From NCBI GenBank assembly GCA_964581115.1, contig CAZOMY010000028.1:1-38979 (forward strand): DNA of 38,979 nucleotides, given 5' to 3'. This DNA is from 2-02-FULL-55-14 sp964581115. GTDB lineage: Bacteria > Bacteroidota > Ignavibacteria > UBA10030. The position numbers were made by a program, and so were the translations under genes. Positions 31,805 through 37,787 of this stretch are shown here, piece after piece. Below the pieces are notes generated by a model. It was not told the DNA's origin. It worked only from the letters and a program-made list of their open reading frames with translations, and did not search any database. The stretch's first letter is position 1. Each line of letters begins with the position of its first letter.

Positions 31805-33169
31805 TCACAGGCCCTCCTCTGATATCATCCACGCCAACACAGCCATCGCCCCTGCTCCCAGGGCCAACTCCCGCTCATTCACGGATTCGATCGTATCGTT
31901 GTCGGAGTGGTGATGGTCAAAGTAGCGTTGAGTCTCAACCTGAAGGCCGATTCCTGGAACTCCTTGCCGCATAAGCGGCGAGATATCGGCGCCCCCTCCT
32001 CCGTGCACGATGCGGTCGGCGCCGAAGAAGGCAAAGACCGATTCCCACGCCTTGATGCGTACATACGCTACACTGTCGCTGACGCCGAAGCCACGGGGCA
32101 TGAATCCACCCATATCTGCCTCGATCGCCGCAATATGACGCTCGTTCGATCGTTTGACCTCTGCGTAGGCCGATCCTCCTCGCTGTCCGTTCTCTTCGTT
32201 GGCGAACATCACCGCGCGGATCGTCCGCTTGGGCTTTAATCCGAGTTCCTTGAGCAGGCGCAACGCCTCGATGGACTGAACGCACCCGGCCCCGTCGTCG
32301 TGCGCGCCGTCCCCCTTGTCCCATGAATCCAAATGTCCTCCAATGACGATCACCTCGTTCGGCAACTCCGAGCCGCGGATCTCGCCGATGACGTTCCAGG
32401 TGGCGGCATCGGGCAACGTCTCACAATTAAGCGTAAGTCGCATCTTGGTGCCGGGCTCGGTCTTGAGCAGTTCGCTCAACCGATCGGCATCGCGGGTGCT
32501 GATGGCGGCCGCCGGGATCTTCGGCAGGCTATCATGGTAGCCCATTGCTCCAGTATGCGGAACGTCATCAAGGCGCGTCGTCATAGACCGGACGATCGCA
32601 GCGATCCCGCCAGCTTTCGCCGCCTCAATCGCTCCCCGGCTGCGTTGATCCACTGCGCCGCCGTATGCGGCAAATGTGTTGATCTGTGCACGGTCCATCG
32701 GACGGTTGAAGAAGACGATCTTACCCTTGGCCGCAGTTCCCAACGTGCGTAATTCCTCGAACGATCGGACCTCGACCATCTCGCCCATCACCCCCTCCTT
32801 GGGAGTCGCAATGCTTCCCCCCAGCGCCGCGACCTTGACGGGCATCAGCAAGCGGCGTTTGGCAGGATACACGAGCGCTTCTTCCTTGTCGCCGCGCACC
32901 CAATGCGGCACCATGACCGGCTCGAGCCACACCCGGTCGAACCCGAGGCGTTCCATCGTCTGTCTCGACCACTGGACGGACTTCTCGTACTGCTGAGAAC
33001 CGCTCAACCGCGGGCCGATGGCGCATAGCTCACGCAATAGTTGGATACTGCGGTTTTGTACCAGCGCTGTACGAACAATCGCCTTGGCGACGGAGTCATG
33101 TACCTCCGGTACTTGTGCATGAACAATGCCCATGGAAACAAAGAGTGCCACAAGCCAGCGATGCGCCAT
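31805..33169 (-). CDS. secreted M28-family metallopeptidase with PA insert
   Basis: Zinc aminopeptidase/carboxypeptidase-type peptidase of family M28, 454 residues. The signal peptide is WLVALFVSMGIVHA. A PA-like domain occupies about 110-245. The five metal-site elements appear in order: H279 in GGHLDSWD, D291 in AHDDGAG, catalytic E325 with E326 in ANEENG, D352 in EADMGG, and the His of YFDHHHSDNDT near 420. Such enzymes act in the periplasm or outside the cell in peptide use. ATG 33169 gives a good signal peptide. It is divergent from arsR, with 234 bases between them. Confidence 0.94.
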   Translation of the reverse strand: MAHRWLVALFVSMGIVHAQVPEVHDSVAKAIVRTALVQNRSIQLLRELCAIGPRLSGSQQYEKSVQWSRQTMERLGFDRVWLEPVMVPHWVRGDKEEALVYPAKRRLLMPVKVAALGGSIATPKEGVMGEMVEVRSFEELRTLGTAAKGKIVFFNRPMDRAQINTFAAYGGAVDQRSRGAIEAAKAGGIAAIVRSMTTRLDDVPHTGAMGYHDSLPKIPAAAISTRDADRLSELLKTEPGTKMRLTLNCETLPDAATWNVIGEIRGSELPNEVIVIGGHLDSWDKGDGAHDDGAGCVQSIEALRLLKELGLKPKRTIRAVMFANEENGQRGGSAYAEVKRSNERHIAAIEADMGGFMPRGFGVSDSVAYVRIKAWESVFAFFGADRIVHGGGGADISPLMRQGVPGIGLQVETQRYFDHHHSDNDTIESVNERELALGAGAMAVLAWMISEEGL

Positions 33170-33243
33170 ACGACGTCTCCGTGCTTACGTAGTGAACAAC
33201 ATCGAGAACCGCTTAACGATCATCCTTGCCCTTGGCGCAACTT

Positions 33244-33272
33244 TTGCGTTTCTTTATCGTAAAGTTACGATA
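33244..33272 (+). promoter_or_regulatory. arsR promoter with overlapping palindromic operator
   Basis: A perfect inverted repeat TATCGTAA-AG-TTACGATA (33255-33272) lies between TTGCGT (33244-33249) and TACGAT (33266-33271). Those two hexamers are a -35/-10 pair with 16-base spacing, so the palindrome overlaps the -10 and spacer. This is the expected arrangement for an ArsR-type repressor. It is 132 bases before arsR and 86 bases upstream of the divergent M28 gene. Confidence 0.55.
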
Positions 33273-33403
33273 GAACTTCGCGGGCAAAATACAAAACTGG
33301 CAATACGAAATACGAAACGCATACATCACACCATTCGGCCGATTGCCGCCGAATCGTCGTCCGGGGCACGCCACCGACCACTGATCACTGACTGCTTCTC
33401 CCC

Positions 33404-33802
33404 ATGCCTCTTTCCAAGACCGACCTCTTCAAGCCCAAAGACGTCCGTGTTGCCGCCATGGCCAAGGCGCTCGCACATCCGGCCCGGGTGGCGATCCTGC
33501 GCGAGCTCGCACGAAGGCAAGAATGCGTCTGCGGCGAGATCGTCACGGCGATACCACTGGCGCAAGCCACCGTCTCGCAACACCTGAAGGAACTCAAAAC
33601 TGCGGGGTTAATCAAGGGAGAGGTGGATGGACCGCGGTCGTGCTATTGTCTGGACCCTGATGGGATCCAACTGCTGATGGACACGCTGGACGGACTCTTG
33701 GGGCAGATGGAGGCATGTTGTGGGGTGCCCGCGCCAAAAACGCAAACGGCAACGAGCAAGAAAACAGCAAGCGGAAAGAAGACAACATCTAATTCATCGT
33801 AA
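33404..33802 (+). CDS. arsR: ArsR/SmtB-family metalloregulator
   Basis: A 132-residue winged-helix repressor that would release DNA on binding As(III). KALAHPARVAILRELA starts the DNA-binding domain. The sensor pair is C41-x-C43 in ECVCGEI, and the recognition helix is ATVSQHLKELKTAGLI. Additional Cys pairs lie at 80/82 (RSCYCLD) and 105/106 (EACCG). The last 20-odd residues are a Lys/Ser/Thr-only tail (ATSKKTASGKKTTSNSS), coded by DNA that is the left arm of an inverted word repeat with the intergenic region behind the gene. It is the first gene of an arsenic operon with arsM and arsN2. Confidence 0.93.
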   Translation: MPLSKTDLFKPKDVRVAAMAKALAHPARVAILRELARRQECVCGEIVTAIPLAQATVSQHLKELKTAGLIKGEVDGPRSCYCLDPDGIQLLMDTLDGLLGQMEACCGVPAPKTQTATSKKTASGKKTTSNSS

Positions 33803-33862
33803 TCCCGCAACACGGAAGCCAGCGATCGTGTTTTCTTGATGTTCTCGGTTTTCTTGCTGTTT
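33755..33862. repeat. inverted word repeat spanning the arsR 3' end
   Basis: AGCAAGAAAAC (33755-33765) has an exact reverse complement GTTTTCTTGCT at 33848-33858, and AAACAGCAAG (33762-33771) one at 33853-33862. GTTTTCTTGAT at 33830-33840 is a third copy, 18 bases before the second. The left arm lies inside arsR. Confidence 0.6.
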
Positions 33863-33915
33863 GAAGTTTGCTCTTTGGTCTTTCGATCTCAACAGCATAA
33901 CCACAAGGTTCTCAC

Positions 33916-34707
33916 ATGAACTCACCTGATCAGATCAAATTCGAGGTCCGCAACCACTACACCAAAGTCGTCAACACTTCCTCATCCTGCTGCGGCTCGG
34001 CCTGCGGCTGCGGAACCGATATCACCTTCGCCGACGCGTACGCAGGGCGCGAGGGCTACGTACCCGAAGCCGACCTGGGCCTCGGCTGCGGCATCCCGAC
34101 CGACGTTGCCGATATCCGTCCCGGCGACACGGTCGTCGACCTTGGCAGTGGCGCCGGAAACGATTGCTTTGTCGCCCGTCATCTGGTAGGGGAGAAGGGA
34201 CGCGTCATCGGCGTCGACTTTACGCCGGCGATGATCCGCAAGGCGCAGGAGCATGCGACGAAGCGGGGGTTCACGAACGTCGAGTTTGTTCGGGGCGAGA
34301 TCGAACAGATGCCCCTGCACGACGGCGTGGCGGACGTCGTTGTCTCGAACTGCGTCCTGAATCTCGTCCCCGACAAGGCCAAGGCGTTCGCCGAGATGTA
34401 TCGCATCATCAAGCCCGGTGGACACTTCGCCGTTTCCGACACGGTCATCCGCGGTACGCTGAGTCCCGACGTGAAAGAAGCAGCCGTGCTGTATGCGGGA
34501 TGCGTCTCGGGAGCCATCGATCGGGATGAGTATGTGCGGCTCCTTGGCGAAGCGGGCTTCCGGGAGGTGTCGGTCCGCAAGGAACGGGTGTACGACCTGA
34601 CGGACCAATTCCTCGCCGAATCGCTGAGCGCCGAGCAGATCGGAGCATTCCGCGCATCGGGTGCCGCCGTCCTGAGCATCACCGTGACGGGCAGGAAGCC
34701 GGCATGA
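33916..34707 (+). CDS. arsM: arsenite S-adenosylmethionine methyltransferase
   Basis: ArsM methylates As(III) to mono-, di- and trimethyl arsenicals, which leave the cell or volatilise. The 263-residue enzyme has a Cys-rich N-terminus (SSCCGSACGCG, 23-33) and SAM motif I VVDLGSGAGND (73-83). The three conserved arsenic-binding cysteines are C58 (LGLGCGIP), C146 (VSNCVLNL) and C196 (YAGCVSGA). All three are present, so full methylation activity is expected. The ATG at 33916 starts the family-typical QIKFEVRNHYTKV. Its stop overlaps the arsN2 start (ATGA), and it follows arsR by 113 bases. Confidence 0.96.
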   Translation: MNSPDQIKFEVRNHYTKVVNTSSSCCGSACGCGTDITFADAYAGREGYVPEADLGLGCGIPTDVADIRPGDTVVDLGSGAGNDCFVARHLVGEKGRVIGVDFTPAMIRKAQEHATKRGFTNVEFVRGEIEQMPLHDGVADVVVSNCVLNLVPDKAKAFAEMYRIIKPGGHFAVSDTVIRGTLSPDVKEAAVLYAGCVSGAIDRDEYVRLLGEAGFREVSVRKERVYDLTDQFLAESLSAEQIGAFRASGAAVLSITVTGRKPA

Positions 34708-35138
34708 TCGACCTGATGCCGGCCGTCGGGCCTGAGCGCGATCTCGCAGCGCAGCTGCTGATCTCGGCGAAACTGCCGACGGACATCCTCACGAGCGGAC
34801 TCGGAGAATTGTGGATCGCCCGCAGCGGCGAGGCGACGGCCGTTGGCGGATTCGAATTCTACGGAGAGGATGCGTTGTTGCGCTCCGTCGCGGTCGATGA
34901 GCCGCATCGTAGCACGGGTCTCGGAAGCCGGATGATCGATGCACTGCTGGCGATCGCAGTGAAGCGGGGCGTACAAAGAGTCTGGCTGCTGACAGAGACC
35001 GCGGAGGGCTTCTTTCAACGGAAGGGATTCGAACGCGTTGACAGAGGACAGATCAAGAATGCCCGACTTCTCGCCTCACCTGAGTTCACCCATGTATGCA
35101 GCTCCACAGCCGTCTGCATGATGAAAAGCATTTCATGA
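34704..35138 (+). CDS. arsN2: arsenic-resistance N-acetyltransferase, ArsN2-like
   Basis: A 144-residue GNAT with motif A RSVAVDEPHRSTGLGSR; the acetyl-CoA loop R-S-T-G-L-G lies at 69-74. The end SPEFTHVCSSTAVCMMK resembles the EF..lCP.sA signature of ArsN2 proteins found in ars operons. Related ArsN1 enzymes acetylate the organoarsenical antibiotic arsinothricin; whether ArsN2 does the same is less certain. The start overlaps the arsM stop by four bases, so the two are translationally coupled. It completes an ars operon without arsC or an efflux pump, which suggests modification rather than export as the strategy. Confidence 0.85.
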   Translation: MIDLMPAVGPERDLAAQLLISAKLPTDILTSGLGELWIARSGEATAVGGFEFYGEDALLRSVAVDEPHRSTGLGSRMIDALLAIAVKRGVQRVWLLTETAEGFFQRKGFERVDRGQIKNARLLASPEFTHVCSSTAVCMMKSIS

Positions 35139-35183
35139 TAAGGTCTTTGAGGGAAACACATCGAAGCTGAATGATCGCCATCA

Positions 35184-35202
35184 AACACGGAAAAAACGTG
35201 TT
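35184..35202 (+). terminator. short hairpin after the ars operon
   Basis: AACACG-GAAAAAA-CGTGTT, 46 bases beyond the arsN2 stop. A six-base stem with no following U-run, so a weak terminator candidate. Confidence 0.3.
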
Positions 35203-35350
35203 CTCAGGATCGATGGGAGCGCTTCCATGGATCTCGTCGGTGCTACCATGCGGCCCCATGGAATTGTGACCGTCCGCAATGCTTCTGTTGCGGAAACTGC
35301 GTTCCATGAACCTGCCTTCAATCCTGTTCCACACGTTCCCGAGAACGATC

Positions 35351-35560
35351 ATGCCTCAGACTCTGTATCAACGCCGGGTCCGGGCCCGCGCGTCCCGCTC
35401 GCTGACCTCTGAGTCTGCCGGCGGCGTCGAGCCCACGACACCTGCATCTCCGACCCTTTCAGAGCGGATCAAGCGTACCTTCAAGAATCCGCTGGTGCTG
35501 GTGGGCATCACGTGGGTGGTGATGGCGGTGCTATTGGCGCGAGAGATCCTTGCGCAATAA
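35351..35560 (+). CDS. small protein with one C-terminal membrane helix
   Basis: I do not recognise this 69-residue product. A basic, Ser/Pro/Thr-rich N-terminal half (YQRRVRARASRS, TTPASPTLSERIKR) leads to a single hydrophobic helix NPLVLVGITWVVMAVLLAREILA at the C-terminus, i.e. a tail-anchored topology. GAGAAC precedes the ATG at a weak but usable distance. A strong hairpin begins 20 bases after the stop, which supports a real transcription unit. Confidence 0.5.
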   Translation: MPQTLYQRRVRARASRSLTSESAGGVEPTTPASPTLSERIKRTFKNPLVLVGITWVVMAVLLAREILAQ

Positions 35561-35580
35561 CCGGAACAACGATGGAACCC

Positions 35581-35609
35581 ACGAAGGAGAGGCGAACCCT
35601 CTCCTTCGT
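35581..35609. terminator. strong bidirectional hairpin between convergent genes
   Basis: ACGAAGGAGAGG (35581-35592) and CCTCTCCTTCGT (35598-35609) pair perfectly over 12 bases with a 5-nt CGAAC loop; CATTTCTT follows on the plus strand. The right edge touches the DCC-protein stop codon. Confidence 0.75.
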
Positions 35610-36097
35610 CATTTCTTGGAGGGATCGGACGGGGGAGGAGAACTCGGCAGCGAGCCGTCGAGGAAGCGGTGCCGGACCGACGACGGAGGGAGCGGGCAGA
35701 AGTCGTACCTGCCGAAGACCCGATAGCGCCAGCGCGCCACGAGCCGATACACGGCGTCGGTGATCAATGCCGGAAACGCCTGAAAGACCGCGAGAAACTT
35801 CCACGCCGTTCTCAATTGGACCAGGATCCTGAACGCCGCTTCGCTCCGCACGAAGGCCCGTCCGCCCTGCACGAGAATGACTGTGTCGAGCGCATCCACC
35901 GGCAGTCCGAGACGTTCCTGCCACCGGCGACCGATGTCCGATTGCAACGGGGCAAAGCGAAACACCCCATACGCATCCCGTTCCACAATGAACCGGACCG
36001 CCCAGTTGCAGAGGGCGCAAACGCCGTCGTAGAGCACCAATGGCGCCCCTTCCGGGTCATCAAGGTTGTGCGTATGTTGTGTCACAATCGGGGCCAA
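35609..36097 (-). CDS. DCC-family (DUF393) thiol-disulfide oxidoreductase-like protein
   Basis: A 162-residue protein of the DUF393/DCC group, whose members are predicted thiol-disulfide oxidoreductases. The signature LVLYDGVCALCNWAVRF contains the CxxC, and RFAPLQSD and the YRLVARWRYRVFGRYDFCPLP segment are typical. No signal peptide is seen. The start is uncertain: TTG 36097 has TTTAGG upstream, and GTG 36085 would remove four residues. The upstream region is a word-repeat arm (36122-36157). The function in this organism is unknown. Confidence 0.85.
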   Translation of the reverse strand: MAPIVTQHTHNLDDPEGAPLVLYDGVCALCNWAVRFIVERDAYGVFRFAPLQSDIGRRWQERLGLPVDALDTVILVQGGRAFVRSEAAFRILVQLRTAWKFLAVFQAFPALITDAVYRLVARWRYRVFGRYDFCPLPPSSVRHRFLDGSLPSSPPPSDPSKK

Positions 36098-36121
36098 AAC
36101 CTAAAGGAATTCATAACGTCG

Positions 36122-36157
36122 ACCGCCAAGAGCGCCAAGAACACAAAAAACGCCAAG
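36122..36157. repeat. CGCCAAG-word arm
   Basis: ACCGCCAAGAGCGCCAAGAAC followed by ACAAAAAACGCCAAG: reverse-complement words of the right arm at 4302-4337. It lies just upstream of the minus-strand DCC gene. Confidence 0.5.
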
Positions 36158-36219
36158 TCATGTTGGAATAGGAATTCGGGAAGAGCTGCCCGACAGAACG
36201 CTCCAAAACCAACATCTTC

Positions 36220-36255
36220 TCTCTGCAGACTCTGCGTTCTCTGCGGCTCTGCGTG
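36220..36255. repeat. CTCTGCG-word arm
   Basis: CTCTCTGCAGACTCTGCG followed by TTCTCTGCGGCTCTGCGTG, almost the same as the right arm at 18429-18466. It ends about 45 bases before the phosphoesterase start. Confidence 0.5.
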
Positions 36256-36298
36256 ATCGATCTTCGCTTAGAACCAACCTACCCATCCCTCTCCCGAG

Positions 36299-36970
36299 AT
36301 GCAACGCACACCCCGCCGCTTCCTCCTGTGTTCAGATATCCATGGCGACTACGCCGCCGTCGATCGGATGCTCGCGGCCAATTCCGGCATCGACGGACTC
36401 ATTATTGCGGGCGATCTGACGACGCGCGGAACGGACAAAGAGGCGCGCACGGCGTTGCGATCGCTCGTCTCACGGGTTCGCGTGGCCATCGTGGCGGGCA
36501 ACATGGATCCGCGTTCGCTCGAGAGCGTCTTCTCTGAAGAAGCGCACCTCGTCGACGGCCGCTCGGTGTGGTGGGACGACATCGCCATCTTCGGCGTTTC
36601 GGGCTCCCCTCCGACCCCGATGCACACCCCATACGAGATCGGCGAAGACGACATCATGGCGCGTGCCGAACGGGGATGGTCGAATTCTGCGCAGGCCCGA
36701 TGGCGCATCTTTGTGCCGCATGCTCCTCCGGCGAATACGACGCTCGACATTATCGGAAGCGGAGGAGGCAAACGGCACGTCGGCAGCACATCCGTGCGCG
36801 TGTTTATCGAGCGGCGCCAGCCCGACCTGGTTGTCTGCGGACACATCCACGAGGCCCGCGGCATCGAGATGATCGGGCGGAGCATCGTGGTCAACTGCGG
36901 ACCGGCTCATGTTGGCAACTACGCCATCGCCTCGATCGGTGGATCGATCTCCGTGGAGGTGAAGCCATGA
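36299..36970 (+). CDS. calcineurin-type metallophosphoesterase
   Basis: A 223-residue single-domain phosphoesterase with the dimetal motif series CSDIHGD (11-17), AGDLTTRG (37-44), GNMD (67-70), PHAPP (140-144) and CGHIHEARG (180-188). It resembles the YfcE/ICC-like branch; the substrate is unknown. The ATG at 36299 starts the first strand after a short basic N-terminus. Its stop overlaps the following HAD gene (ATGA), so the two hydrolases are translationally coupled and may act on the same phosphorylated metabolite or RNA/nucleotide pool (inference). Confidence 0.9.
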   Translation: MQRTPRRFLLCSDIHGDYAAVDRMLAANSGIDGLIIAGDLTTRGTDKEARTALRSLVSRVRVAIVAGNMDPRSLESVFSEEAHLVDGRSVWWDDIAIFGVSGSPPTPMHTPYEIGEDDIMARAERGWSNSAQARWRIFVPHAPPANTTLDIIGSGGGKRHVGSTSVRVFIERRQPDLVVCGHIHEARGIEMIGRSIVVNCGPAHVGNYAIASIGGSISVEVKP

Positions 36971-37569
36971 TCCGTCCGCGCGTCGTCCTGTTCGACCTCG
37001 GAAATGTGCTGGTCCACCTGCGGCTGGAGCGATTCTGGGACGCCCTGCACGAACCCGATGCCGAGCGTCGACAGCGGGTCGGTCACGAACTGCGGGAGAT
37101 GGGGAAGGTGTATGAAGGGGGGAAGATGACGACGGAAGAATTCCGGCGGGAAGCCGCGAAGATCGTCGGGAACGCCCCATTGGCCGCGGTCGAGCGGGCA
37201 TTCCTGGGTGTATTACCGGAACCGGTCGAGGGGATGGAGGAAGTGGTGCGAAAGGTGGCGGAGCAGGCTTCCACAGCGTTGGTCAGCAACACCAATCCGC
37301 TTCATTTCCACCATTGCCTGCGGACCACACCGTCGCTGCGTCATTTGCGCCGATTCTATCTGTCCTACGAGCTCAAAGCGCTCAAACCGGATAGGGCGTT
37401 CTATGAAGGAATTGTGCGGGGGGAGGGAATAGAGCCCTCTTCAATGCTGTTCATTGACGATCTGCCGGAAAACATCGAAGGAGCCATACGAGCCGGAATG
37501 CAAGGCGTTGTGTTTACGGGAGTCAAGAACCTGCAGGACGAACTTCTCTTAAGAGGACTTGGGGTCTGA
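36967..37569 (+). CDS. HAD-superfamily hydrolase (YihX-like)
   Basis: A 200-residue haloacid-dehalogenase-type phosphatase. Motif I is FDLGNV with the nucleophile D10, motif II SNT (107-109), motif III K140 (KALKPD) and motif IV FIDDLPEN (162-169). As in the YihX branch (glucose-1-phosphate and related sugar phosphatases), motif I has Asn where many phosphatases have a second Asp. It is coupled to the phosphoesterase by a 4-base overlap. A strong terminator lies 68 bases downstream. Confidence 0.9.
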   Translation: MIRPRVVLFDLGNVLVHLRLERFWDALHEPDAERRQRVGHELREMGKVYEGGKMTTEEFRREAAKIVGNAPLAAVERAFLGVLPEPVEGMEEVVRKVAEQASTALVSNTNPLHFHHCLRTTPSLRHLRRFYLSYELKALKPDRAFYEGIVRGEGIEPSSMLFIDDLPENIEGAIRAGMQGVVFTGVKNLQDELLLRGLGV

Positions 37570-37636
37570 TTGCCGAATTGGGATTTGAAAAAGCAAAGCC
37601 TGCATCAACCTCGAATTGTGAATATTGTATTTAATC

Positions 37637-37670
37637 GGGCGCGGGAGGTCTTGTTGACCCACCCGCGCCC
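37637..37670. terminator. strong bidirectional terminator
   Basis: GGGCGCGGG (37637-37645) pairs with CCCGCGCCC (37662-37670), and GGTC/GACC extend the stem inside to a TTGTT loop. ATATTGTATTTAAT on the left gives a T-rich tail on the minus strand. It separates the HAD gene from the convergent T9SS gene. Confidence 0.75.
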
Positions 37671-37738
37671 TTGGCGTGTGCCTCAGCATTTCGAGCTTCG
37701 CTTCCTGCCATTCGTGCTTGTTTCGCGGTGCGTATTTA

Positions 37739-37787
37739 CCACGTCCAGAGTTTGGCTACAGGACGTGGTGAAGCATTTCGTGCTTCA
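37739..37787 (-). terminator. two adjacent perfect hairpins at the T9SS gene end
   Basis: CCACGTCC (37739-37746) pairs with GGACGTGG (37761-37768). Directly next to it, TGAAGCA-TTTCG-TGCTTCA (37769-37787) forms a second stem that contains the stop codon of the minus-strand gene. Confidence 0.5.

Noticed and set aside
31432..31974. Several short frames around the hairpins between the Crp-type and M28 genes
   Set aside because: They translate GC hairpins and word repeats, or the antisense of the M28 gene.
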